From the NCBI GenBank assembly GCA_009379915.1, contig WHSV01000005.1, positions 1 through 56,726 on the forward strand: a DNA stretch of 56,726 nt. Reading direction: 5' to 3'. This DNA is from Actinomycetota bacterium (lineage in GTDB: Bacteria; Actinomycetota; CADDZG01; WHSQ01). The position numbers and the translations under genes are program-made. The notes under the pieces are model-generated. The model was given only the letters and a program-made list of their open reading frames with translations, did no database searches and was not told the origin of the DNA. Shown here one piece after another: positions 17,109 through 25,538 of the stretch (position 1 is the first letter of the stretch; each line of letters starts with the position of its first letter).

Positions 17109-19677
17109 GTACCTCCGCTACCTGATCGCGCTGGCTCTGGTCGCCGGATGGGCGGCGGTTCCCTATCTGCTGCCGGGGCGACTGTCGATCTTCGTGACGA
17201 TCCTCATCTACGCACCGATCGTCATCGGCCTGTCGATGCTGGCGGGATACGCTGGCCAAGCCTCGCTCGGGCAGGCAGCGTTCTTTGGTACCGGCGCCTA
17301 CGTCAACGGAGTGCTGGTCTCTCAGTACGGGGCCAATCCCTGGATGGCCGGCATCGTTGCGATCGCCGCCTCGGGGCTGCTCGCCTACATCGTCGGAGGG
17401 CCCGTGCTGATGCTGCGCGGCCACTACCTCGTCATCGCAACTCTCGGCTTCAACATCATCGTCGAGGTGTTCGCCAAACAACTGCGCGGTCTGACCGGAG
17501 GAAACAGTGGGTTGCCGGGGATCACGTCGCTCGAGCTCGGGGCCTACGAGGGAGACGTCTTCTACTACTACGCAGCGGGACTGCTGACGATCGCAGCCGT
17601 GCTGTTGTCTCGCAATCTGATTCAGAGCCGTTTCGGGCGCGCACTGCAGGCGATCGAGACGAGCGAGACCGCCGCTGCAACTCTGTCCATTCGAAGCGCG
17701 CACTACAAGAACCTCGTTTTCGTCTGGAGTGCGCTCTTGGCGGGGGCAGCGGGTGTCCTCTACTCCGGCTGGGTCTCCTTCATCAGCCCATCCACCTTCG
17801 GCCTCAGCTTCTCCGTCGTGCTGCTGACCATGGCGGTAGTTGGGGGGATCGCGTCCATCCCGGGGGCCTTACTGGGCACCGCACTGCTCGAGCTCCTGCG
17901 CGAAGAGCTGAAGAACGCCCCCGGCTGGCTCGGTGGGGGATCACCTGAGTCGGAGATCGTGGTCTTCGGAGTGCTCCTGGTTCTCATCGTGATGTTCGCA
18001 CCGGAGGGCCTGTGGCCGAAACTGTCCAAGCTGGTGCCTGCCCTGCCGCCTACGGGCGGGGAGCGCTCCTCGGAGCCGGGCGAGCTCGTCTTCGATCGGG
18101 GGGACGAGAGCTCGGCCGTTCTAACGACAGGTGGACTGACCCGCCGATTCGGGGGCCTGATTGCCGTCAAGAACGTGGACCTGGAGGCTGGGCCGGGCAG
18201 GATCCTGGCCGTGATCGGTCCGAACGGTGCCGGCAAGACCACTCTCTTGAACCTCATGTCGGGCGTCCTTACGCCAACGGCCGGGCACATCGGTGTGGCT
18301 GGTCGGTCGGTTGCGGGCACCCCCGCCCACCGAATCGCAAGCCGAGGCGTGGCCCGTAGCTGGCAGACTCCTCGGCTGTTCTCGCTTCTGAATGTCCTCA
18401 ACAACGTCAAGGTCGGAGTTCACCGGCATGGTCGTGCCGGCTTAGTCCGCTGCGCTCTGACGTTGGCGAGGTCCGAGGAACAACGGATCGAAGCTCAAGC
18501 GCTGGCCGCGCTGGACCTCGTTGGCATTCTTGACAAGGCCGATAATCGAGTGACCTCGTTGTCATTCGGCGCCCAACGTCTCGTCGAACTCGCACGGGCA
18601 CTCGCCTCAGGACCCCGCCTGCTCCTCCTCGACGAGCCCGCATCGGGACTCACATCGACCGAGCGCGACCAACTCGTGGCACTCATCAAGAGGGTCAGAT
18701 CCGAGGGGGTGGCGGTAGTGCTGGTCGAACACAACGTCGACTTGGTCATGAACCTGGCAGACGAGATACTGGTGCTCCACCACGGTGAGGTCCTTGCGCG
18801 CGGCACTCCGAACGAGATCAAGGCCAACCCGTCGGTAATCGCGGCCTACCTGGGCAAGGCCGGGGACCGTAATCCAGCTGCACCCGTTGCTCGATCTGGT
18901 GATCCCCTCTTGTCGGTCGAACGACTCAACTCCGGCTACGGTCCGATTCGGGTGCTGCACGATGTGAGCATGCAGGTTCACAGTGGCGAGGTCGTGGCGG
19001 TGCTCGGCCGCAACGGTGCTGGAAAGACAACCCTGATGAAGGCCATCACGGGCTTCATCAAGTGCAAGGGGCGGGTTCGGCTGAACGAAGTCGTCATCAC
19101 GGGGCGGGCGCCGGAGGTTGTCACCGCTCTGGGTCTCTCTCTCGTGCCCGAGCGACGGCAGCTGCTCGAGTCGATGACCGTACGCGACCACCTCGAGCTC
19201 GGCGCTTATCCGCGTCGCAAGTCGGCGAGCCGCGCAGGCATCTTTGCCGACATCGACCGATGCTACGAGCTGTTCCCTATCCTGCGGGAGAAGGACCGCG
19301 AAATCGCGAGATCGCTATCCGGAGGGCAGCAGCAGATGCTCGCTATTGCGCGCGCTCTCATGGCTCGTCCGAAGATGCTCCTGCTCGACGAACCGCTCCT
19401 CGGTCTGGCTCCGCGCGTGGTCGAGGACATCCTGGACACCATCACCCAACTGCGGGGTGAGGGCATCGGAGTGGTGGTGGTCGAGCAAAACGTTGGTGCG
19501 GTGCTGCCTGTGGTCGACCGCGCCTACGTGCTGGAGAACGGGCGGGTCGTATTGTCGGATAGTGCGGCGGTGCTCATGGGCTCCACTGAGCTGGAGGCGG
19601 CTTTCCTCGGCAGGGACCTAAGCGGTGGCAATGGCGTACAACCGGGAATTGCGGCGAGTGAACGGAAGGAGGGCTAG
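17101..19677 (+). CDS. livM-livG-livF: Three-domain fusion LivM permease - LivG ATPase - LivF ATPase
   Basis: 858 residues in one uninterrupted frame. Residues 1-310 are a LivM-type permease (GLSMLAGYAGQASLGQAAFFGTGAYV, LVIATLGFNIIVE, FGRALQAIETSETAA). Residues about 340-595 are a LivG-type ABC ATPase: Walker A GPNGAGKTT at 373, signature LSFGAQRLVELARAL, Walker B LLLLDEPASGL. Residues about 610-840 are a LivF-type ATPase: Walker A GRNGAGKTT at 636, signature LSGGQQQMLAIARAL, LLLDEPLLGLAP. These are normally three proteins. Both nucleotide-binding sites look intact. The start overlaps livH by eight bases. Together with LivH and the binding protein this makes a complete importer. Confidence 0.88.
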   Translation: MTKYLRYLIALALVAGWAAVPYLLPGRLSIFVTILIYAPIVIGLSMLAGYAGQASLGQAAFFGTGAYVNGVLVSQYGANPWMAGIVAIAASGLLAYIVGGPVLMLRGHYLVIATLGFNIIVEVFAKQLRGLTGGNSGLPGITSLELGAYEGDVFYYYAAGLLTIAAVLLSRNLIQSRFGRALQAIETSETAAATLSIRSAHYKNLVFVWSALLAGAAGVLYSGWVSFISPSTFGLSFSVVLLTMAVVGGIASIPGALLGTALLELLREELKNAPGWLGGGSPESEIVVFGVLLVLIVMFAPEGLWPKLSKLVPALPPTGGERSSEPGELVFDRGDESSAVLTTGGLTRRFGGLIAVKNVDLEAGPGRILAVIGPNGAGKTTLLNLMSGVLTPTAGHIGVAGRSVAGTPAHRIASRGVARSWQTPRLFSLLNVLNNVKVGVHRHGRAGLVRCALTLARSEEQRIEAQALAALDLVGILDKADNRVTSLSFGAQRLVELARALASGPRLLLLDEPASGLTSTERDQLVALIKRVRSEGVAVVLVEHNVDLVMNLADEILVLHHGEVLARGTPNEIKANPSVIAAYLGKAGDRNPAAPVARSGDPLLSVERLNSGYGPIRVLHDVSMQVHSGEVVAVLGRNGAGKTTLMKAITGFIKCKGRVRLNEVVITGRAPEVVTALGLSLVPERRQLLESMTVRDHLELGAYPRRKSASRAGIFADIDRCYELFPILREKDREIARSLSGGQQQMLAIARALMARPKMLLLDEPLLGLAPRVVEDILDTITQLRGEGIGVVVVEQNVGAVLPVVDRAYVLENGRVVLSDSAAVLMGSTELEAAFLGRDLSGGNGVQPGIAASERKEG

Positions 19678-19717
19678 GGCCACTTCAACGTCCTATTCAT
19701 GAAATGGGGGACCGACG

Positions 19718-20911
19718 ATGAACAGATCAAGAAGGGTCAACGCATTACTCGGGGCGGTGCTGATTGCTGTCGGAACCGCTTGTTCGGCGCCGACGGACAC
19801 CGCGGCCGGGGACGAGACGATTCGGATCGGAGTTGTCGTCTCGGTGACGGGCAGTGCCAGCTCACTGGGTGAGCCCGAACGCAACACCGTTCAACTGTTC
19901 GAGCAAGAGTTCAGCGAGGTCGGCGGGGCGGAAATCGAGTGGATCGTCGAGGACGATGCGAGCGACCCCACTCAGGCCGTCACCGCCGTCAAGCAGATGA
20001 TCGACCGGGAGAACGTGCACGCCGTCGTGTGTTGCACGGTTTCGCCCAACAGCCTGGCGATCATCGAAACCGTGCATGGCGATGAGGTTCCGAACATCTC
20101 GCTCGCCGCCGCCGCGCAGATCGTGGAGCCTGCTTCAGAAAGGGAGTGGGTCTTCAAGACTCCGCAGAACGACGCTCTGATGATCGACGTTCTGACCGAT
20201 CACATGCTCGAGCAGGGCATCGAGAATGTCGCCTTTCTCGGCTTCGACGACGCATACGGTGAGGGAGGTCTGGCCGCTTTCGAACAGGTCATAGCCGAGA
20301 AACCCATAGAGATGACCGGGAGAGAGACATTCTCCCGAGAGGACACGGACGTCACCGCACAGCTCACGCAGCTTTCGAGGGACAACCCCGACGCCTATCT
20401 CATCTGGGCGATTCCGCCGGGTGCGGACGTTGCTCAGAAGAATCTCGTCGATCTCGGACTGGACGGCGTCGTCTACCAGAGCCACGGCGTGGCCAACGCA
20501 ACCTTCTTGGAGCTGGGAGGCAACGCCATCGAGGGGACCTACCTGCCGGCCGGCAAGTTGCTGACGGTCGACGACCTGCCGGACAGCGATGCGCAGAAGG
20601 AAGTCCTGCTTGCCTACCGCGATAGCTACGAGGAGGAACATGGAGAGGGCAGCGCCAACACGTTCGGCGGACACGCGTACGACGCCATGCTGGTACTCGA
20701 GGGAGCAATCGAGCGCGCACTCGACGGTGATGCCGATCCCTCCGACGTCGAGGCCTTCAGGTCGGCCCTCCGCGACGAGATCGAGGCCACGAGCGATCTT
20801 GCGGGAACCGGCGGTGTGTTCAGCTACTCTGCCGACGACCACGCAGGACTAGACACGGACGCGGTGGTGATGCTCGAGGTCAGCGGAGGAGACTGGTCGC
20901 TGCTCGAGTAG
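19718..20911 (+). CDS. livK: LivK-type ABC transporter substrate-binding lipoprotein
   Basis: 397 residues. A lipoprotein signal peptide (basic RSRR, hydrophobic 8-20, lipobox GTAC with Cys22) anchors it to the outer face of the membrane. The mature part is a type I periplasmic-binding fold: IRIGVVVSVTGSASSLGEPERN, DDASDPTQAVTAVKQMI, NVAFLGFDDAYGEGGL, NTFGGHAYDAMLVLEGAIERAL. It lies last in the importer gene set, 40 bases after the fusion protein. Members of this family bind branched-chain amino acids, amides, urea or aromatic acids; the operon context makes 4-hydroxyphenylacetate or another aromatic acid plausible. Confidence 0.87.
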   Translation: MNRSRRVNALLGAVLIAVGTACSAPTDTAAGDETIRIGVVVSVTGSASSLGEPERNTVQLFEQEFSEVGGAEIEWIVEDDASDPTQAVTAVKQMIDRENVHAVVCCTVSPNSLAIIETVHGDEVPNISLAAAAQIVEPASEREWVFKTPQNDALMIDVLTDHMLEQGIENVAFLGFDDAYGEGGLAAFEQVIAEKPIEMTGRETFSREDTDVTAQLTQLSRDNPDAYLIWAIPPGADVAQKNLVDLGLDGVVYQSHGVANATFLELGGNAIEGTYLPAGKLLTVDDLPDSDAQKEVLLAYRDSYEEEHGEGSANTFGGHAYDAMLVLEGAIERALDGDADPSDVEAFRSALRDEIEATSDLAGTGGVFSYSADDHAGLDTDAVVMLEVSGGDWSLLE

Positions 20912-20943
20912 CGGGTGGTGGGGTGGCCACTGCAGGTTGGGCG

Positions 20944-22287
20944 TCAGGTCAACTTGCGGCGGTCCTCGACGCGATTGAGCTTTCCACCCTCGCTCCGAGG
21001 TACCGAGCCGGGGGCTTTCAGCGCCACGCCTGCGGTCACACCGAGCGACTCCTTGAGGCCATGCTTGATTCGGGAGCGCAATCCGGCCAGGAACTCGTCT
21101 GCTGCAATGACCTCGTCGTCGAGTGCATCGCCGCCCACTATCTTGAAGACCTCGTCGGTGACCTCAGTCTCGACCCACAACTCGTCGAGTGTGCCTTCGC
21201 GCGACACGACCAAACGGTAGTGCGGTGACAGCTCTGCGATGTTGCCCAGTACGAGCTCGACCTCCGTCGGGTAGAGGTTCACACCACGAATGATCAGCAT
21301 GTCGTCGGTCCGGCCCTTTATGAGCGCCATGCGTCGCAGCGTTCGGCCGCAACGGCAATCCTCGCTGGACAACGACGTGATGTCACCCGTCCAGTAGCGC
21401 AGCAGCGGCTGAGCCTGCTTTGTGAGGGTCGTGAGTACGAGAACCCCCTCCTGGCCCTCGGGTACCGGCTCGGCCGTGATCGGATCGAGAATCTCGGGGA
21501 AGAAGTGGTCCTCGTTTATGTGACTCCCCGAGCGCTCCTCGACGCATTCGCAGGAGACGCCGGGACCGATGATCTCGCTCAGGCCGTAGATGTTCGATGC
21601 CTTGAGGCCGAGACCGGCGTCGACCTCCGAGCGCATCATCTCGGTCCAGGGCTCGGCCCCCAAGATTCCGAGGCTCAACGAGATGTCCAGGGGGGAAACT
21701 CCGCGCTCGGCGAACTCCTGAGCAAGCGTGAGACCGTAACTGGGCGTGCAAGAGATCATGTCCGGTTGAAAGTCGGTGATCAGCATGATCTGTCGCTCGG
21801 TCATTCCACCCGACACCGGCACGACCGTCATCCCCAATCGCTCGGCGCCGTAATGGAGCCCGAGGCCGCCGGTGAAGAGTCCGTAGCCGTACGCGTTGTG
21901 CAGCGTCATTCTTGGTTCCGCTCCCGCCATCGCGAGGCAGCGGGCATTCACCCGAGCGAACAGATCGACGTCGTCGCGCGTGTAGCCGACGACGGTCGGC
22001 TTCCCGGTGGTTCCGGACGATGCATGAATCCGGCTGATCCGCCCGCGCTCCTGACCGAAGAGGCCGAACGGGTAGTTGTCTCGGAGATCCTGTTTGCGCG
22101 TGATTGGAAGTTTGGTGATGTCGTCGATAGTGGAGATATCGGCAAGCTTCACGCCGGCCTCGTCGAACTTACTGCGGTAGAAGTCGACTCGTTCGTAAAC
22201 GCTAGCTGAACGAGCCGCGAGGCGCTTGGACTGCAGGTTCCTCAAGTCGGCGGCCCTCATGGACTCGAACTCGGCTTCGAAGATCAC
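20944..22287 (-). CDS. paaK: Phenylacetate-CoA ligase
   Basis: About 447 residues of the adenylate-forming PaaK family. ATP-binding motif SRIHASSGTTGKPTVVGYTRDD; NAYGYGLFTGGLGLHYGAERLG; IYGLSEIIGPGVS with Cys-containing CECVEERSGSHINEDHF; and GDITSLSSEDCRCGRTLRRM. The C-terminal domain has the catalytic Lys in a GGKLNRVEDRR context. GTG 22287 fits the family N-terminus (VIFEAEFESMRAADLRNLQ) and has a GAGGGGGG tract just upstream, although the frame is open to 22347. It converts phenylacetate (or hydroxyphenylacetate) to the CoA thioester. Convergent with livK, 32 bases apart, so it belongs to a separate transcript of aromatic-acid catabolism. Confidence 0.9.
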   Translation of the reverse strand: MIFEAEFESMRAADLRNLQSKRLAARSASVYERVDFYRSKFDEAGVKLADISTIDDITKLPITRKQDLRDNYPFGLFGQERGRISRIHASSGTTGKPTVVGYTRDDVDLFARVNARCLAMAGAEPRMTLHNAYGYGLFTGGLGLHYGAERLGMTVVPVSGGMTERQIMLITDFQPDMISCTPSYGLTLAQEFAERGVSPLDISLSLGILGAEPWTEMMRSEVDAGLGLKASNIYGLSEIIGPGVSCECVEERSGSHINEDHFFPEILDPITAEPVPEGQEGVLVLTTLTKQAQPLLRYWTGDITSLSSEDCRCGRTLRRMALIKGRTDDMLIIRGVNLYPTEVELVLGNIAELSPHYRLVVSREGTLDELWVETEVTDEVFKIVGGDALDDEVIAADEFLAGLRSRIKHGLKESLGVTAGVALKAPGSVPRSEGGKLNRVEDRRKLT

Positions 22288-22428
22288 GGCGCCCCCCTCT
22301 GGCTCATCTCCTGACATTCTGACTCGCTGAGCGACTCTATGGGTCATGAGAACGATCTGCCGGTGGACGTCGAGCCGGATACGACAGAATAGCTACACGA
22401 GATTCCCGAACCTCCGGACCCGGGCGAA

Positions 22429-22890
22429 TTAGTCGCCGATCACCTTGATCACCAGGCGTTTGTTGCGTTGTCCGTCGAACTCGACGTAGAAGATCGCCTG
22501 CCACGGCCCTAGGTCCAGCTTGCCCTCGGTGATCGGCACGATGACCTGATGATGCATGAGCAGGTTCTTGAGGTGCGCGTCGCCGTTGTCCTCGCCCCCT
22601 CGGTGGTGCCGGTAGTCGCCGGGATCGGGCAGCAGTTGCTCGGCGGTGTCGTTCGCCGGCGGTTTCCACGAGGGGGGAGCGATCTTGTCGAGCCACTCCA
22701 GGGCGTCGGCCTGGATGCCGGGCTCGTCGTCGTTGATCCACACGGCCGCCGTGATGTGCATCGCGGAGACGAGCACCATGCCCTCCCGGACACCGGATTC
22801 CTCGACGGCAGCGGCTACATCCTCTGTGATACGCACGAACTCCCGCCGCTCGTTCGTATTGAACGTCCTGTACGCGGTGTGAGATTTCAT
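22429..22890 (-). CDS. yjbQ: YjbQ/UPF0047 family protein
   Basis: 153 residues. Family marks include [54 protein letters not shown] and [18 protein letters not shown]. Related proteins show weak thiamine-phosphate synthase activity in vitro, but the physiological role is unresolved. Three conserved His residues around 95-117 could bind metal. ATG 22890 agrees with the family start. The gene reads toward paaK with a gap of about 140 bases, so co-transcription is possible but not obvious. Confidence 0.85.
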   Translation of the reverse strand: MKSHTAYRTFNTNERREFVRITEDVAAAVEESGVREGMVLVSAMHITAAVWINDDEPGIQADALEWLDKIAPPSWKPPANDTAEQLLPDPGDYRHHRGGEDNGDAHLKNLLMHHQVIVPITEGKLDLGPWQAIFYVEFDGQRNKRLVIKVIGD

Positions 22891-23177
22891 GCGCCCATGC
22901 TCCCACGTCGTGGCAAAGTCGAAGAGTGAAGATCCGCGAGCGAAAAGCGGAAGACGAACAGACTCTGAAGAAATTCGTGGAGCGCCAAGCGTCTAACGAG
23001 CAAGGGGTGCGTTCGCCCTGGTGCGCTGAACGAATCTTTCTTGGCCCTCAGATGTCGCACGACGCATGTTTCAGGGTCACGAAAAGCGGCCACATCATTC
23101 GAGGGCAATTCAAGCCTCTAGGGCTCAATGATGCGAGACTCAGTATCTGCACGCTTGACCAGACGAGAGGTGGAGAC
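22891..23177. other. Divergent intergenic region
   Basis: No supported gene. The plus frame is open from 22926 into the small membrane gene, but its translation is Lys/Arg-rich and not conserved-looking. The region probably carries divergent promoters for yjbQ and the DUF6458 gene. Confidence 0.4.
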
Positions 23178-23390
23178 ATGGCCATCGGGACCTCGTTGTT
23201 TCTCCTCGCCGCCGGGGCGATCCTGAAGTTCGCCGTGGAGACTGAGTTTGCCGGAATCGATATCGAGGTCGTCGGCGTCATCCTCATGGTGATCGGGGGA
23301 CTGGGGATTCTGCTCTCTTTGTTCATGATGAACCGTAGTCGCACGACACGGGTCGAGCGGCGTTACTACGACGACGGGCCCCCTCGCTAG
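23178..23390 (+). CDS. DUF6458-family small membrane protein
   Basis: 70 residues with two membrane helices (6-25 and 30-52): MAIGTSLFLLAAGAILKFAV, IDIEVVGVILMVIGGLGILL, then a short polar tail RTTRVERRYYDDGPPR. This pattern (helix, FAV-x-EIDIEVVG linker, helix) matches DUF6458, a family restricted to actinobacteria with no known function. ATG 23178 is preceded by a GGTGGAG ribosome binding site. It is convergent with the thioesterase gene, four bases apart. Confidence 0.8.
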   Translation: MAIGTSLFLLAAGAILKFAVETEFAGIDIEVVGVILMVIGGLGILLSLFMMNRSRTTRVERRYYDDGPPR

Positions 23391-23394
23391 CCGT

Positions 23395-23865
23395 TCAGGA
23401 GCGTCGTTCGGCGTCCAAGAAGATATCGGGCCGGCGCTGTCGCTTGGCCTCCTTGTAGAGGTTCCAACGCTTCTCGAGGTCGTCGAATCCCGATTGCACT
23501 TTCGTCGCGGGCAGCACCACCTGTTCGGTCGAGCCGGTCGCGATGAGGTCGCCGAGCTCGGAGGTCGCCGTGCACTTGCAGACGATCTTGCGTCCTTCGG
23601 TCCCGACGTGCTGGGCGATGACCTCGACGCGCATGCCGGGAAGAGCCGAGGCCAGGTGTTTGACTTCGACCGCCGTCCCGAGGCCCTCGTCGGCCTCCTC
23701 TAGGAACGGCAGGATGACCTTCCGGCCGGCCTCTTCCATGTGCCGAGCGATCCAATAGGTCGCATAGACGGGATGGATCTTGCCCAGCTCGCTAAAGTCG
23801 ACGGTCATCTCTTTGGTAATCACGACGCCGAGATGACCCTCGTAACCCTGCGGGATCTCTTTCAC
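23395..23865 (-). CDS. Hotdog-fold thioesterase (FlK/PaaI-like)
   Basis: 156 residues if started at GTG 23865. The hotdog fold is suggested by FSELGKIHPVYATYWIARHMEEAGRKVILPFLEEADEGLGTAVEVKH and LPGMRVEVIAQHV, similar to fluoroacetyl-CoA thioesterase-like proteins; the Thr-x-Glu/His type catalytic residues cannot be assigned securely. The frame is open to 24069, but that N-terminus is not conserved-looking. GTG 23865 overlaps the TAG stop of a 43-codon open frame (TAGTG), which suggests translational coupling. The location among paaK, nadB and a PaaG-like hydratase is consistent with an acyl-CoA hydrolase for aromatic or fatty acyl-CoA. Confidence 0.72.
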   Translation of the reverse strand: MKEIPQGYEGHLGVVITKEMTVDFSELGKIHPVYATYWIARHMEEAGRKVILPFLEEADEGLGTAVEVKHLASALPGMRVEVIAQHVGTEGRKIVCKCTATSELGDLIATGSTEQVVLPATKVQSGFDDLEKRWNLYKEAKRQRRPDIFLDAERRS

Positions 23866-23903
23866 TAGGTGCCTCGCCCAACAAACATCTTGGGGCTTCT
23901 GGC
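23865..23903 (-). repeat. Copy A of a dispersed 39-bp repeat
   Basis: Matches 40614-40652 at 35 of 39 positions in the same orientation. It ends in a TAG codon in the frame that reads SPKMFVGRGT and lies directly before the thioesterase start. CCCAA/TTGGG within it can form a five-bp hairpin. Confidence 0.65.
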
Positions 23904-23996
23904 GGCGAAAAGCCTGCGTCTCGCGGCGTTCTCGGTCGGGCACGTACCTTCGTCGGTACGCACCCTCCGTGCGGTCTTGCGATACTTGCTTTTCAC
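23865..23996 (-). CDS. Possible 43-residue basic peptide upstream of the thioesterase
   Basis: A short frame, GTG 23996 to TAG 23865, encoding an Arg/Lys-rich peptide that ends AARSPKMFVGRGT. The same ending, ARNPKLFVGRGT plus TAG, recurs at 40614-40650. The stop overlaps the thioesterase start (TAGTG). It could be a translated leader or a small protein. No strong ribosome binding site is seen (GCGAGG about ten bases upstream). I do not recognise a family. Confidence 0.3.
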   Translation of the reverse strand: MKSKYRKTARRVRTDEGTCPTENAARRRLFAARSPKMFVGRGT

Positions 23997-24032
23997 TCGT
24001 CAGAACCTCGCAAACGTTATTGGGCGGAGCAC

Positions 24033-25538
24033 TTACTTCCTCGTAAATCTCAGTCGGACACCCGCCCACGACGGGTCCGGATCTGGATGATCAGCCCGGT
24101 GGTGCACGCCGCGCGACTCGCGCCTCAACAATGCGGCGCGCGCCACCAAGCGGGCCGCGCGCGCTCCGAAGCGGAGCTCGAGAACCGCACGGTCCGCGGC
24201 TAGAGGCAGGCGGGCGAACTCTTCGAGCTCGTCGTGTGCACTTCGCAGTCCCTCGGCGTCGCGTTCGATGCCCAGAAGCGACCAGCTCATATCCTTGAGC
24301 CTCTTCCATGCAGCATCCACTCTGATGCTCACCTTCTGGAGCTGAGGAGGTTCGGGCATCGACTTGACGCGTCCCGCGCGCTGCCCCTCGATGGCGCGCG
24401 CCGCGCGCCGGCCGAAGACGAGTGCCTCGGCTAGAGAGTTGCCCCCCAGCCGGTTGGCTCCGTGAACGCCGGTGCTCGCACATTCGCCGATGGCGTAGAG
24501 ACGCGGGATCGACGAGCGGCCGTCGAGGTCAGTCTGCACGCCGCCCACCGAGTAGTGGGCCGCGGGCATCACCGGGAGAAGATCCTTCACCGGATCGAGC
24601 CCGAAGGTTCGGCATCCCTTCACCACGGTCGGGAACTCTCGCCGGAGCGCTCGAGGGTCGAGGTGCCGGCAATCGAGCCACGAGTGTCGCGCCGTGATGG
24701 CGCGCGCGACGACATCGCGCGGTGCGAGCTCGCCGTCGCTGTGATGCTCGAACAAGAAGCGGCGCCCCTCTGCATCCACGACGTACGCCCCGGCCCCCCT
24801 GAGTGCTTCGGTCAACATGAGTCTCTGGTTGCCCTCCCCCACAGCCAGTGCGGTTGGGTGGAACTGCACGAACTCGATATCGGAGAGGCCGGCGCCCACA
24901 TCCCATCCGAGCGCGATCCCGTCGCCGGTAGCCCCCGCGGGATTGGTGGTCGACTGATACAGCGCACCAAGTCCACCGGTGGCGAGCACGGTCGAGGTGG
25001 CCTGCACCTCGATGAGCCCTTCCTGAGTGAGCACCCAGCCGCCCACGCACCGACCCTCGGACACCGCGAGCTGAACGCACGCCCCCTCGACACGCGTGAC
25101 CCGCGGAGAGGCATGCCGGCGCAGAGTCCTCATGATCGCGGCACCCGTTGCGTCACTCGAATGAGCCGAGCGCGCGACGCTCTGGCCACCTTCCCGAGCG
25201 AGGTGCAACTCGCTCCCGGGCTCTCCCAAACGATCGAAGTCGCAGCCGAGCTCGACCAGCTCCAGCACACACTCCGGCGCCTCGCTGCACAGAAGGGCGA
25301 CCGCCGACGCGTCCGCGTGGCCCGCAGCAACGCGTACCGTGTCCTGGGCGTGAAGCTCGGGGGAATCCTCGGGCCCGAGAGCCGCGGCCACTCCGCCCTG
25401 CGCCCACGGAGACGACCCCCGACCCTTGTGGCCCTTGTCGACCACCACGACCTCGGTCTCCTCCGGAAGGTGCAGCGATGCAAACAGTCCGGCCGCGCCC
25501 GCGCCCACGATGAGAACGTCGGTGCCGATGCGGTCCAT
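24033..25538 (-). CDS. nadB: L-aspartate oxidase
   Basis: 501 residues. FAD motif LIVGAGAAGLFASL at the N-terminus; GRGSSPWAQGGVAAAL; the substrate loop HLAREGGQSVARSAH; ATGGLGALYQSTTNPAGATGDG; FVQFHPTAL; LMLTEALRGAGAYVVD; and YAIGECASTGVHGANRLGGNSLAEALVFG. These are typical of NadB rather than succinate dehydrogenase SdhA. It makes iminoaspartate for NAD synthesis, but neither nadA nor nadC is adjacent. ATG 25538 overlaps the stop of the upstream hydratase gene (TAATG), showing operonic linkage to aromatic-acid catabolism genes. Confidence 0.9.
   Translation of the reverse strand: MDRIGTDVLIVGAGAAGLFASLHLPEETEVVVVDKGHKGRGSSPWAQGGVAAALGPEDSPELHAQDTVRVAAGHADASAVALLCSEAPECVLELVELGCDFDRLGEPGSELHLAREGGQSVARSAHSSDATGAAIMRTLRRHASPRVTRVEGACVQLAVSEGRCVGGWVLTQEGLIEVQATSTVLATGGLGALYQSTTNPAGATGDGIALGWDVGAGLSDIEFVQFHPTALAVGEGNQRLMLTEALRGAGAYVVDAEGRRFLFEHHSDGELAPRDVVARAITARHSWLDCRHLDPRALRREFPTVVKGCRTFGLDPVKDLLPVMPAAHYSVGGVQTDLDGRSSIPRLYAIGECASTGVHGANRLGGNSLAEALVFGRRAARAIEGQRAGRVKSMPEPPQLQKVSIRVDAAWKRLKDMSWSLLGIERDAEGLRSAHDELEEFARLPLAADRAVLELRFGARAARLVARAALLRRESRGVHHRADHPDPDPSWAGVRLRFTRK

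Noticed and set aside
23869-24090. Plus-strand frames beginning MPRPTN at 23869 and 40618 as genes
   Set aside because: The similarity is explained by the 39-bp repeat read on the opposite strand, whose minus frame has a shared stop and more conservative changes.
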